DNA of 64,000 nt from Streptococcus oralis (GCF_024399415.1 NZ_CP029257.1:1387501-1451500), one strand, 5' to 3'. Numbered from the stretch's first letter, positions 35,201 to 43,794 are shown. Program-made: numbers and translations. The notes: generated from the sequence alone by a model not told the origin.

Positions 35201-38200
35201 AAACCTGCCATGGGTAATCCTTGGTTAATCTATATTTAAATTTATAGAAATATTGGCCTTCCGCAATCGGTTCAAATTGTCCTCGTATCTTAGTAGCAGG
35301 ATCTTTTTTGTCATTACTTTCTGGGGCATTTTCTTCTCTACCTCTAGGGTTATAAATGAGTCCATCCCATTTCAAGTCACCCCAAACTTTTAGCTTAGAA
35401 GATTTAATGCCCTTTGCATCATTTCTTTTAGAGTTTAAAATTCCTTTAATAAAGTGTTCTCTCGAAATGACTTTTAAGTCTTTTTGATTTTCTCCTTCTT
35501 TATTTGTATTTACTATTGAAATCACCCCTTCTTCTGCACTTCTTAATACAAGTGGAGAAGGCGTTAATCCTCTCTCAAGTTGAGCATCTTGAGGATTTCC
35601 ATTTGAATCTAAAGGATAGATTTTAGCAATATTAGAGCCACTTGATGAAGGTGCGTTGATTCCTTCGTTATTGAAAGCAAATAATTCTGGATTTTGATCT
35701 AGGGATGTTGTATTTTTATCTTTTCTATTTTGGATAACTCCTGCTGGATTAAATTTATCTATACCATGTTCTCCACCAATCCCCTTATTTAAGGTACCTG
35801 GAATTTTTGGTTTACCATCATCATCATAACCTTCCATTGCTTTTGATTTTGATCCTTCTTCCCAGGCCCATTTATCAAGGATTGGTTCGTGGTTCCAATT
35901 CCCAGCAAATCCCATTAGAGGCATCGACAAAGAAGGTTGGAAGTTTCTTTTCTTACCGTTGGAGTTTAGAGCTTCCATTTCTTCCACTGACTCAAAATGA
36001 ATAAATGATTCTACAAATTTATTTTTGTTTTTAGCTTCTCCAACATTTATAACCGCATTTAAATCAAAGCTGGAATTTGGACCTATAGTGAAAGTATCAT
36101 GCTCAAATGTGATATTTGCTCCTTTGACTTTTTCTGGGTGAATTTCTGGAACAATTTGCTTCCCGTCCGGAGATTTTTCATCTTTATATGTTTCATCGAG
36201 TTTTAGCCTATCAGTTAGAGCATCTGTAGTTACAGTTGATGCAGAAACTTTAAAGGTTAAAGGTCTGTTTGAGGTATTGTGAAGCTTAATTGTAAAGTAT
36301 TTTTTATCACCTTTTATTTCTTTAAGAGAAATGGAACCATATGAATTTACCAAACCTTTAGAATCTGTATTTTTGAAAGTTGCTACAACTTCATTTCTCA
36401 AAGCGTTGGCAACATTAATTAGCCCCGCTCCCTGCTGTCTAGGTGATGCAAAGTATTGACTCTTTTCTTTCCAAGAGGTTGCATCCATCATAGGTCTTGC
36501 AGTATTTTGTAGAGCTATTTTTGTAAGACTTGTAAGGTCTATTTTGTCATCTCCCTTAAGATTTTTCAAGACAGGTCTTTCAAGCAATTCCTTTAATTTT
36601 GGTCGAATCAAAACAGTAGAAGCTGCTACGATTGGAGTTGCCATACTAGTTCCTGACATATAACCATAAGTGGATTTACCATTGATAACATTTAGAGTGG
36701 ATTTAATATTTTTACCAGGTGCTGAAACATCCGGTTTTAAAAGCAAGTCTGTTCTTGGCCCCCAAGATGTAGACCCTGCTGGGACTATAATATCTTCTTT
36801 ATAAAGTTCTTTGTCTGTGTCAGCTGCAAATTTAAAGTCAATTTCTTTTTCATCACCTACATTCGGTTTATTAGAATTATAGCTTTCCATATCAATTGGA
36901 TAGTATTGTTCTAAGTTATCTTTAAAATCTTCCTTATTATTTCTTTTGACTTCAGTTTTTTTATCAGGGTTAATCATGTTCCATAATTTTACACCATCAT
37001 CTCCTGAAATTGAAAATACTTGACTAGTAGTCCCTTCATCCGCTTCATATCCCATAGCTGGAAGGTCTGTCCAATTATCTCTATTGTAGTAATTTACAGT
37101 ATTTACAACCATAATGGCACGTGCGCCTTTATCCGTTGCTCTTTTAAAAGCATCTTTTAAATCCTTGGTATAAATTCTATCCATTACTGCAATTTTGCCC
37201 TTAAGATCCAAGCCTATCAAATCTTTGTCTTGACCTTTGCCTATATATACAAATTTTAATTTATTTGGAGTTTTTGACCCATCCTCATTTGTTAGGATTT
37301 TATTTTTATCGAAAAAAGCTCCTATATTTCTGTATTTAAAACTTTGTCCTCCAATGTTAACCTTATCAAACTCAATGGTTTGATTTTTAGCAGAAGCGAC
37401 CGCTATCGCATCTTCATGTGCGGCAGTTCGTGTTACATTTCCAGTATCTGTCATTTTCAGATTATTATTGGCTACTAAATCCCAAGAAGAACTTGAAGCA
37501 GAAGTCGCAAAATTACCTGTAGCAACAACCATTGGGATTCCAGCTTTTCTTAATGCTCTAATAGCCTCCCAATATTTCTCGCCTACAAGACCTGTTCCCG
37601 TAAAGCCAGATGATACCGAAACAACATCGACATTGTGTTTGATCGAATCTTCAATAGCATGAAACATTGTTTCATCACCCGCGAACCCAGATCCTGCGTC
37701 AGAGTACATTTTATAAGAGAAAATTTGTGCATTAGGCGCAATTCCATCTATGCCATTAAAGTTCTTGATATCTTTTTCAGTATCATTTCCAGCAAGAATC
37801 CCTGCAATATGCATCCCATGTGGGTCAAAATAATCCCTACCATCATCATATTTTTCTACAGTGATTTTACCACCATTATAATAATTGAACGCATGAGGGA
37901 TTTTATCACTCAACCAATAATTTTTATCAGTGCCTTTTAAATCTTCTTTTTTAAATTTCATTGAGTCTTTGGCATCATCATCGATCCTCATAGCCTTATG
38001 CCTATAATCTGTTCCAGTATCGATATTTGAAATGACCATACCTCTACCATCAAAATTTTTCCCAAATGGAGCATTAATAGACTTTAGGTAATCAATAGCT
38101 TCCTCAACTCCAATTTCCTTTCTGGCATGATTCATCATTGGTTGGACTTTTTGTGATCGTTCAACCGACGAAACACCTTCCATTTGTTTAATTTTGTCCA

Positions 38201-38783
38201 AATTATCTGGAGTTGTTTCAATGGCAGCGCCATTAAAAATCGTATTATAGGTATATAAAACTTTTGTATCCTCAAGATTGGATAGTTCCTTAATTACTTT
38301 TTCTCCAGATTCTTTATCTTTAAATTCAGCAATATAGACAAGTTTATCTTCTTTTTTAGGATTTTCTGTATCTTTATTTACAAATGAGTTCGCATCATCT
38401 CCTTTGGATTGATTGGAGTCTTCTTTGATACTTGCTCCTTCGTTACTAGTTTTTTTGTCTATCTTAGGCTTTCTACTAACAACTTCTTTTTCCTCAATAA
38501 CTGTTGTCTTCTTCTCCTCAGTATCCTTTGAAGTTTCTATAACATTATGAAGTTCTTCAGATTGTTCATTTTTTTCTGTTTCTTTATCTGCTACTACTTT
38601 TTCTTTACCAGAAATTTTTAAAGCATCTTCAGAACTAGGTGCATCTGCTACTACTTTTTCTTTATCAGAAATTCTTAAAGCATCTTCAGAACTAGGTGCA
38701 TCTGCTAAAATTACCTCATTGGGGGCATATGCTGCTAAAATAACTGCAGCAGTAGTTAATGACAATACCGTACTTTTTTTCAT
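32295..38783 (-). CDS. prtA: Cell-wall-anchored subtilisin-like serine protease PrtA
   Basis: 2162 residues. Signal peptide about 1-27; a charged pro-region with a 19-residue tandem repeat (about 27-64); an S8 protease domain with Asp255 (NIDTGTDY), His322 (DPHGMHIAG), oxyanion Asn near 424 (ATGNF) and Ser713 (SGTSMATP); an inserted PA domain (about 500-600); an Fn3-like domain after about 790; long beta-rich and Lys/Asp-rich regions; an InlB-type repeat module near 2000-2080; and sorting signal LPKTG at 2129-2133, then a hydrophobic helix and KRKNKD. All catalytic residues are present. It acts on the cell surface and is implicated in virulence in pneumococcus. Single gene with its own consensus promoter, RBS GAAGGA and terminator; A/T-rich compared with its neighbours. 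Confidence 0.95.
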   Translation of the reverse strand: MKKSTVLSLTTAAVILAAYAPNEVILADAPSSEDALRISDKEKVVADAPSSEDALKISGKEKVVADKETEKNEQSEELHNVIETSKDTEEKKTTVIEEKEVVSRKPKIDKKTSNEGASIKEDSNQSKGDDANSFVNKDTENPKKEDKLVYIAEFKDKESGEKVIKELSNLEDTKVLYTYNTIFNGAAIETTPDNLDKIKQMEGVSSVERSQKVQPMMNHARKEIGVEEAIDYLKSINAPFGKNFDGRGMVISNIDTGTDYRHKAMRIDDDAKDSMKFKKEDLKGTDKNYWLSDKIPHAFNYYNGGKITVEKYDDGRDYFDPHGMHIAGILAGNDTEKDIKNFNGIDGIAPNAQIFSYKMYSDAGSGFAGDETMFHAIEDSIKHNVDVVSVSSGFTGTGLVGEKYWEAIRALRKAGIPMVVATGNFATSASSSSWDLVANNNLKMTDTGNVTRTAAHEDAIAVASAKNQTIEFDKVNIGGQSFKYRNIGAFFDKNKILTNEDGSKTPNKLKFVYIGKGQDKDLIGLDLKGKIAVMDRIYTKDLKDAFKRATDKGARAIMVVNTVNYYNRDNWTDLPAMGYEADEGTTSQVFSISGDDGVKLWNMINPDKKTEVKRNNKEDFKDNLEQYYPIDMESYNSNKPNVGDEKEIDFKFAADTDKELYKEDIIVPAGSTSWGPRTDLLLKPDVSAPGKNIKSTLNVINGKSTYGYMSGTSMATPIVAASTVLIRPKLKELLERPVLKNLKGDDKIDLTSLTKIALQNTARPMMDATSWKEKSQYFASPRQQGAGLINVANALRNEVVATFKNTDSKGLVNSYGSISLKEIKGDKKYFTIKLHNTSNRPLTFKVSASTVTTDALTDRLKLDETYKDEKSPDGKQIVPEIHPEKVKGANITFEHDTFTIGPNSSFDLNAVINVGEAKNKNKFVESFIHFESVEEMEALNSNGKKRNFQPSLSMPLMGFAGNWNHEPILDKWAWEEGSKSKAMEGYDDDGKPKIPGTLNKGIGGEHGIDKFNPAGVIQNRKDKNTTSLDQNPELFAFNNEGINAPSSSGSNIAKIYPLDSNGNPQDAQLERGLTPSPLVLRSAEEGVISIVNTNKEGENQKDLKVISREHFIKGILNSKRNDAKGIKSSKLKVWGDLKWDGLIYNPRGREENAPESNDKKDPATKIRGQFEPIAEGQYFYKFKYRLTKDYPWQVSYIPVKIDNTPPKIVSIDFSNPGKIKLITKDTYHKVKEQYKNETLFARDQKEHPEKFDEIANEVWYAGAALVNEDGEVEKNLEVTYAGEGQGRNRKLDKDGNTIYEIKGAGDLRGKIIEVIALDGSSNFTKIHRIKFADHADKNGMISYYLVDPDQDSSKYQKLGEISESKFKNLENRKEDSLKKDTTEVEHHQENEEATEEKSSLTIHKTISTIRDFESKDLKKLIKKKFREVDDFTSETGKRIEEYDYKYDDKGNIIAYDDGSALEYETEKLDEIKSKIYGILNPSKDGHFEILGKISNVSKNAKVYYGNNYKSIEIKTTKYDSHSKTMTFDLYANINDIVDGLAFAGDMRFFVKDDGQIKAETKIRMPEKNKETKAEYPYASSYGNVIELGEGDLSKNKPNNLTDMESGKIYSDSEKQQYLLKDNIILRKGYALKVTTYNPGKTDMLEGNGVYNKEDIAKIQKANPNLRVLSETTIYADSRNVEDGRSTQSVLMSALDGFNIVRYQVFTFKMNDKGEAIDNDGNLVTDPSKLVLFGKDGKEYTGEDKSNVEAIKEDGSTLFIDAKPVNLSMDKNYFNPSKTNKIYVRNPEFYLRGKISDKGSFNWELRVNESVVDNYLIYGDLHIDNTRDFNIKLNVKDGDIMDWGMKDYKANGFPDKVTDMDGNVYLQTGYSDLNAKAVGVHYQFLYDNVKPEVKIDPKGNTSIEYANGKSVVFNINDKRNNGFDGEIQEQHIYVNGKEYKSFDDIKQLTDKTLNIKIVVKDFARNTTVKEFILNKDTGEVSELKPHTVTVTIQNGKEMSSTIVSEEDFMLPVYMGELEKGYQFDGWEISGFEGKKDAGYVLNLSKDTFIKPVFKKIEEKKEEENKPTFDVSKKKEKTQSNSTNDVNSIVSDENDKNFEINKNIYLNEQGNLTNKNININSKSTSNNPNELPKTGTASGAQTLLAAGIMFIVGAFLGLKRKNKD
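38588..38701 (-). repeat. 57-bp tandem repeat in the prtA 5' region
   Basis: Two 57-base units (38588-38644 and 38645-38701) differ at two positions and begin a third. They encode ADAPSSEDAL(R/K)IS(D/G)KEKVV twice directly after the signal peptide. The unit is a multiple of three, so copy number can change without a frameshift. Confidence 0.9.
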
Positions 38784-38925
38784 TATAATTCCTTCATTTT
38801 TTATTTTAAACCCAATAGATAGAAAACTTTAACCTTGCTAGCCTTTGTTATAAAAAGTTTTATGACGTATTATCTAGTGGGATAGAGTAGTACATTTATA
38901 TATAATTGTTAGCTCTCTGAAAAAT

Positions 38926-38954
38926 AGTATATCAATTAAAAAATTTTAAGTCAA
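38926..38954 (-). promoter_or_regulatory. prtA promoter
   Basis: TTGACT (38949-38954), exactly 17 bases, TATACT (38926-38931). The leader before prtA is about 135 bases. Confidence 0.8.
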
Positions 38955-38978
38955 GAAAAATTAACACGCATTAATTTT

Positions 38979-39000
38979 TTTTTTAATGTACATTAAAAAA
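38979..39000. promoter_or_regulatory. 22-bp perfect palindrome upstream of the prtA promoter
   Basis: TTTTTTAATGT is followed by ACATTAAAAAA, its exact reverse complement. It lies 24 bases upstream of the prtA -35 and is not next to any gene end, so an operator or upstream activator site is more likely than a terminator. The remainder of 38784-39137 is A/T-rich with no gene. Confidence 0.55.
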
Positions 39001-39137
39001 TATAAACCCAAAACTTTCGTAGTTAACTGGGATACATTATCAGCACATTCACACCATCAAAAATAGTAGCAATTAACTGGAATAACTACCAAAATCGCAA
39101 AAAGGGGTATGGATAGAATTTATGCCTTAATAAACAT

Positions 39138-39173
39138 GCAAAAACAACCGCTATAATTTTCAACGGTTGTTTG
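39138..39173 (-). terminator. Terminator of the ABC-2 exporter operon
   Basis: ACAACCG and CGGTTGT stem with a T-run on the minus strand, about 40 bases after the last permease stop. Confidence 0.75.
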
Positions 39174-39212
39174 TAACATATTTAATTTTTAACTCTCATC
39201 CTATCTTATCTC

Positions 39213-39998
39213 TTACGAACCCGCACTTTCGTAGGCATCCAAGCCCCTATCCCAGAGTTTTAAAGAAATAACAAAGAAAACAAGGGAAATCAACATCAAC
39301 CCACCAATGTTAAAGAGCCCGTCTTTGTCCTGCAAGAAATAGCTGGCAGGATAGTAGGCCGTAAAGGCGAAAGGCACGATAAAGCTAATCAACCAACGAA
39401 GAAGCGAATTATAAATGGAAATCGGATACTTGGCAAAGTCATTAAACATATAAAAAATGTAAATCATGGCGCCTGACTGCTTGGTCCAAAAAGCGATACT
39501 GGCAGTCGCGATTTTCAAGGAAGTATAGATTAAGGTCGCAAAAGGAATGCAGACTAGAAAAATCAGGAATTTTGGAAGAGTCCAAGCAATGCTTGATACT
39601 GTTGTCGCTAGTAAAATTCCACCGACCAATAGTTCGCCCAAGGCATCAATCTGAAAGGTCTCAACCAAGATGTGAAAGAGAGGATTGATAGGACGCGTCA
39701 GGTACTTGTCAAACTCTCCTTTTCGCACCAAACGTTGCCCCAGAGCCCAGAGATTGTCAAAAAAGAGATGATCTAGTCCCTTGGGAATTAAGGAAAATCC
39801 ATAGATAAAGGCGATTTCTTGAAAAGTCCAGCCTTCTAAGGAAGGAATGTGTTGAAAGAGCACATTGAGAAACAAGAGGTTCAGGCCTTGAGTCAGAAAA
39901 ACTCCTAACACGCCCACCACAAAATCGACCTTGTATTCCATGATTTGCTTGATGTATTGTCTGATAAAAATCAAATGCATGCGTTGATATTTTTTCAT
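39213..39998 (-). CDS. ABC-2 type permease (DUF990-like) 2
   Basis: 261-residue membrane protein with about six helices. The motif VRKGEFDKYLTRPINPLFHI (about 91-110) is typical of DUF990-type ABC-2 permeases. It is the last gene of an ATPase-permease-permease operon, 1 base after the other permease, and the two should form a heterodimeric channel. The substrate is unknown; related systems export drugs, lipids or polysaccharide-like compounds. Confidence 0.85.
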   Translation of the reverse strand: MKKYQRMHLIFIRQYIKQIMEYKVDFVVGVLGVFLTQGLNLLFLNVLFQHIPSLEGWTFQEIAFIYGFSLIPKGLDHLFFDNLWALGQRLVRKGEFDKYLTRPINPLFHILVETFQIDALGELLVGGILLATTVSSIAWTLPKFLIFLVCIPFATLIYTSLKIATASIAFWTKQSGAMIYIFYMFNDFAKYPISIYNSLLRWLISFIVPFAFTAYYPASYFLQDKDGLFNIGGLMLISLVFFVISLKLWDRGLDAYESAGS

Positions 39999-39999
39999 A

Positions 40000-40818
40000 C
40001 TAACCTCCTTGAATAGTGATAAAGGACTGGACTCGTTTCCATATCAACTGAGACAAGCCCACCATCACTATGAGCCAGAAGAACTGTAGCAAAAGCGCCT
40101 GAAGAATCTGACTGGCATCGTATTTCCCAACAATGATCATAACTGGAGTATAAATCAAAGATGAAAAAGGCAAGAAGGACAAAATATCAGAAACAATCTT
40201 TGGAAAGAAAGCCAAGGGAATCAGACTTCCAGACATAAAGGCCACTATAGAAGTCTTGAGTAGATTGGAACCCCATAGATTTTTAAAGACAAAGGCTGAA
40301 AATCCAAAGCAGATATTAAAGAAAAAATTGATCAGGTAGGCTAGGGTTAAGCTAAAGAGATAAAGGATGGTTAATCCCAGTACTTCTACAATTCCTTGCC
40401 CAGATAAAATTTTCATCAAGACAATGACACTTAAAAATGGCAGTCCAACAGAGATAAAAATCAACCACTTGGATCCAAGCTCTGTAAAGAGGTAAGAAGC
40501 CGCAAAATGCACTGGTCGCAACAAACGCATGATAATGGAACCATCCTTGACCTCCTCCCCAATCATAAAGGAGCTATCTGACCTGGTCAAAAGATTAGTC
40601 ACAAAACTCATGATGATGTAAAGGGTGATATCTGCCATGCTAAAGCCCTGAATCAAAGACTCTTGCGAGGAATCAAAGACCGCCTTCCAGAGATAGAAAG
40701 CCACAAAAGCTCCCATGACATCACCAATCCGATAGAGAATAAAGTTGACTCGATAGCTAATCAACTCCTGAATCCCTGCATTGATAAAGGGTTTATAACG
40801 TCTCCACAATTTGACCAT
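40000..40818 (-). CDS. ABC-2 type permease (DUF990-like) 1
   Basis: 272 residues from ATG 40818, which has AAAGGAG 8 bases upstream; a longer in-frame version starts inside the ATPase gene without a ribosome site. About six helices; VKDGSIIMRLLRPVHFAAS (about 92-110) parallels the motif of the second permease. It begins 1 base after the ATPase stop. Partner of the 39213-39998 product. Confidence 0.85.
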   Translation of the reverse strand: MVKLWRRYKPFINAGIQELISYRVNFILYRIGDVMGAFVAFYLWKAVFDSSQESLIQGFSMADITLYIIMSFVTNLLTRSDSSFMIGEEVKDGSIIMRLLRPVHFAASYLFTELGSKWLIFISVGLPFLSVIVLMKILSGQGIVEVLGLTILYLFSLTLAYLINFFFNICFGFSAFVFKNLWGSNLLKTSIVAFMSGSLIPLAFFPKIVSDILSFLPFSSLIYTPVMIIVGKYDASQILQALLLQFFWLIVMVGLSQLIWKRVQSFITIQGG

Positions 40819-40819
40819 C

Positions 40820-41812
40820 TTAGAGCTCCTTTCGATAGAAGCGACGGATAATATCCTCAATATCCGTATCCACCATCTTCAAATCGCGGATTTCAAAATC
40901 AGACAGGGTTTGCTTGATAATATCAGCCGACTGGTAGCGGGAACTGTCGAATTCAATATTGAGGCTGTTTCCTTGTCTATCAATGGTCATATCCGAAGAG
41001 CCTTCATAGTGAGAGACAAGATGACTTTGCCCTGGTAGCAGTTCAAAGGAAAGAGTCTTCATCTTGCCAAAGGTTTCCTTGAGCTGGCTAACCGTTCCAT
41101 CAAAAATCTCTTGCCCCTTATCAATCATAAAAATTCGATCACAGAGTTGCTCAATGTCGCTCAGGTCGTGAGTGGTCAAGAGAATGGTTGTTTCTTCCTC
41201 TTGATTGATCTGAGTAATTGCCCGACGAATATTGTCCTTGACCGAAACATCCAAACCAATGGTCGGCTCATCTAAAAAGAGAACCTTGGGATTGTGAAGC
41301 AAGGAAGCCGCAATGTCCGCCCTCATCCGTTGCCCCAGTGAAAGAGTTCGCACGGGATCCTTGATAAATTCCTTCAAATCCAAGACTTCATTCAAAAAAT
41401 CCATGCGTTTATGAAAGAGCGAGTCTGGCACATCGTATATCTCTTTCAAGACCGTATAGGTCTCTTGCAGTGCCAAATCCCACCATAGCTGGGTGCGTTG
41501 TCCAAAGACAACCCCGATATCCTTGACATAGTCTTGACGATTGTCCTGTGGAATCTTGCCGTTAATCCGACAAAAACCAGATGTCGGTTTTAAAATTCCT
41601 GTCAGCATTTTGATGGTTGTCGACTTCCCAGCACCATTGGCCCCGATAAAGCCTAAAATCTGCCCCTTGGGAACCTCAAAGGTCAAATCCTTGACCGCTT
41701 CAAAGGTCTGCTTTTCAGGATGAATAAAGGAGCGCAAAGCTCCCTTTAACCCCGGCTCCTTCACTGTCTTCACAAAATTTTTCTGAAGATGTTCCACTTC
41801 TATCATTGCCAT
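40820..41812 (-). CDS. ABC-2 exporter ATP-binding protein
   Basis: 330 residues: Walker A GANGAGKST (about 59-67), signature LSLGQRMR (about 157-164; S-L-G-Q in place of S-G-G-Q, as is common for the NatA-like export group), Walker B VLFLDEPTIGLD, switch TTHD. A C-terminal regulatory extension of about 85 residues follows. It heads the three-gene operon with the two DUF990-like permeases. It has a candidate promoter about 115 bases upstream. Confidence 0.92.
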   Translation of the reverse strand: MAMIEVEHLQKNFVKTVKEPGLKGALRSFIHPEKQTFEAVKDLTFEVPKGQILGFIGANGAGKSTTIKMLTGILKPTSGFCRINGKIPQDNRQDYVKDIGVVFGQRTQLWWDLALQETYTVLKEIYDVPDSLFHKRMDFLNEVLDLKEFIKDPVRTLSLGQRMRADIAASLLHNPKVLFLDEPTIGLDVSVKDNIRRAITQINQEEETTILLTTHDLSDIEQLCDRIFMIDKGQEIFDGTVSQLKETFGKMKTLSFELLPGQSHLVSHYEGSSDMTIDRQGNSLNIEFDSSRYQSADIIKQTLSDFEIRDLKMVDTDIEDIIRRFYRKEL

Positions 41813-41926
41813 AAATCTCTCCCTATCGCAAGGAATAGCAACATTGTATTTTTGACTACAAATATCTAAATCCTTACTTTCTACAACTTCTACATTTTAT
41901 TACTACAGAAGGCTTTATACCAACCT

Positions 41927-41955
41927 ATTATAGTCCAATAAAAACTAGAATGCAA
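41927..41955 (-). promoter_or_regulatory. Candidate promoter of the ABC-2 operon
   Basis: TTGCAT (41950-41955), 17 bases, TATAAT (41927-41932). The region 41813-42047 otherwise shows no gene. Confidence 0.6.
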
Positions 41956-42047
41956 GCGTTTGCCTATAGATTATGAAATTAGAGATTTCTCTCTTAAAAT
42001 AATACTTTTGAATCAAAATTCTGGTTTGATAATTTCCTAGAACACTA

Positions 42048-42073
42048 AAAAAACCCTGCCCACTGGGCAGGTT
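42048..42073 (-). repeat. Terminator hairpin, left copy of the repeat flanking the phosphatase/hydrolase pair
   Basis: CCTGCCCA and TGGGCAGG form a GC-rich stem with a T-run on the minus strand, 58 bases after the phosphatase stop. It is very similar to 43748-43772 after fba. Confidence 0.75.
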
Positions 42074-42130
42074 ACGAACTGTAAAAAGAAAACTATTTTG
42101 ATCAATATAATTCACTATTTAATCAAAGAA

Positions 42131-42676
42131 CTAATCTTTCATAATTCTTTTCACAATCCCATTTCTATCAATTAGAAAACAATCTGGAAAGGTCATTTGC
42201 TCCCATTTTTCATAATCAAAACTGGAATCAAAGTGATTTAGTAGTATTCCTATCAAATTCCCGTGTGAACTAAGTAAAATCGTTTTTTCTGAGTATCTCT
42301 CTTCCAATTCCATTAAAAAATTTAGTACTCTAGCTAGTGCGTCTTGATTTGATTCCCCTTCTGAAAGAGATTCACTAGGATTTTGCCATAAATATTTAAT
42401 ACTGTCTTCAAACTCAGAATCTTTTATAAAGGTTGAAGATAATTTTCGCTCTCGTAACCGATTATCAAGAACTATTTTATCAAATTGAATTGGCGAGCTA
42501 TTAATCGTTTCAAATGCTCGTTTATAAGGACTAGAAAAATAATAATCAATATTAAAAAAATTCAAAAACTCTAACTGGTCAAGAGATAAAAATCCTTTTT
42601 CTGACAAAGTTCTATTAAAATCATCACTTGAAAATTTTGAATGAGCATGTCTAAGTAAAATATAAGAATTATTCAT
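42131..42676 (-). CDS. Histidine phosphatase family protein
   Basis: 181 residues with the phosphoglycerate-mutase-like pattern: LLRHAHSKFS near the N-terminus (about 7-16, the phosphorylated His9-type residue), a catalytic acidic segment SEGESNQDA (about 109), and LLSSHGNLIG (about 132-141) with the second His. It could act on small phosphorylated metabolites; the substrate is not readable. A/T-rich. It follows the hydrolase gene in the same direction after 57 bases, and the pair lies between two similar terminators. Confidence 0.8.
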   Translation of the reverse strand: MNNSYILLRHAHSKFSSDDFNRTLSEKGFLSLDQLEFLNFFNIDYYFSSPYKRAFETINSSPIQFDKIVLDNRLRERKLSSTFIKDSEFEDSIKYLWQNPSESLSEGESNQDALARVLNFLMELEERYSEKTILLSSHGNLIGILLNHFDSSFDYEKWEQMTFPDCFLIDRNGIVKRIMKD

Positions 42677-42733
42677 AAGTCATTACCTTTCAATTATTGT
42701 CATCAGTCTAAAATTAAAATGATCTCTAAACCA

Positions 42734-43666
42734 TCAATTACTCTTTAAAAAATCTTCAATCTGAGAAACTATTTCATGACTTTTATAATGATAGAGGTCA
42801 TGAGGCGCATCCATATAGACGACTTGAACATTAGACTGGTCGCTTGCAAATCTCTCTGCATAACGTTGCCACTCAGATTGGCTAAAACTAGTACCTTCAC
42901 CGTTAGACACTAGTAGTAAGGTGGGAATTTTCGGATTGATGCTAGAAGTAACTTTCTTGGCATTTTCCTTTACCGTTTGGGATTCATGAAGCATGGCTTG
43001 TGACATCAACTGCTTATAAGCTAGAAGTTTATATTGTTTTCGTTCATTTTCGGTCAAAGTTTGATTTTTTATATAAAAGGACTCAGGGAAGTAGCGTAAT
43101 AAGCCAATATTGCTGCTCCAATATGCTACAGTGAGTAAGGTCTGATTTTGCTTTAAATTCTCATAACTTGATGGCAATGCCCAATCTAAACCAATCAAAG
43201 CTTTCACTTCATCAGGAAACTTCTCCCGCCAAGCCAGACTCTCTAAACTAGCCATGGAATGAGACAGAATGATAAACGGCCCTGTGATATTTGCTTGGGA
43301 AAGAGCTTGGCGAGTCTCAGACAAAACATCCATCACATCTCTTGAATGATTGCTATCATCACTATAACCATATCCCGCTCGCTCCACGATGACTACCTTA
43401 TATCGTTTCGATAAGGATTCCGATACATTTTTAAAGTCCAATATGGGAGAAGCAATACCAGCACCTGAGAGAACTACTATAGTCTCAGGTCCATCCCCTT
43501 CAACGTAAATATTTATTTGATGTCCATTGACAAGAACTTGTTGTCCCATAGGTGATAGTGAGGCTTCTTCCTTTTCCAAACTGATACGGTGAAAGATGAA
43601 TGTAGCGAGTAAAAACAAAAGAATGAAACTAAGAATGCCAAGAAACCATTTTTTCAGTATTTTCAT
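42734..43666 (-). CDS. Alpha/beta hydrolase, membrane-anchored
   Basis: 310 residues from ATG 43666: an N-terminal signal anchor (about 1-25) and an alpha/beta hydrolase fold with the oxyanion strand VVLSGAGIASP, ERAGYGYSD, nucleophile elbow ILSHSMASLES (S-H-S-M-A in place of G-x-S-x-G) and a late DAPHDLYHYKS with the catalytic His. Substrate unknown. No Shine-Dalgarno precedes the ATG; TACAAT ends 6 bases upstream, suggesting a leaderless mRNA. A TTG five codons earlier overlaps that -10 and is unlikely. Confidence 0.78.
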   Translation of the reverse strand: MKILKKWFLGILSFILLFLLATFIFHRISLEKEEASLSPMGQQVLVNGHQINIYVEGDGPETIVVLSGAGIASPILDFKNVSESLSKRYKVVIVERAGYGYSDDSNHSRDVMDVLSETRQALSQANITGPFIILSHSMASLESLAWREKFPDEVKALIGLDWALPSSYENLKQNQTLLTVAYWSSNIGLLRYFPESFYIKNQTLTENERKQYKLLAYKQLMSQAMLHESQTVKENAKKVTSSINPKIPTLLLVSNGEGTSFSQSEWQRYAERFASDQSNVQVVYMDAPHDLYHYKSHEIVSQIEDFLKSN

Positions 43667-43672
43667 AGCATT

Positions 43673-43678
43673 ATTGTA
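43673..43678 (-). promoter_or_regulatory. -10 of the hydrolase gene, abutting the ATG
   Basis: Minus strand TACAAT, 6 bases before the ATG at 43666; same geometry as at 27495 and 57838. The TG of an extended -10 is not in register here. Confidence 0.45.
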
Positions 43679-43747
43679 CAAAAAATAGAACCTTTTAGCA
43701 ACTTAAGATTGGTTCTTCTACAGTATATTCGCTATATATCCAGACAC

Positions 43748-43772
43748 AAAAAACCCACCCAATGGGCAGGTT
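43748..43772 (-). repeat. fba terminator, right copy of the repeat
   Basis: CCTGCCCATTGGGTGGG with T6 on the minus strand, 22 bases after the fba stop. Similar to 42048-42073 apart from a one-base gap and a few substitutions. Confidence 0.75.
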
Positions 43773-43794
43773 TCATCTGTATTGTTCAGCTAGA

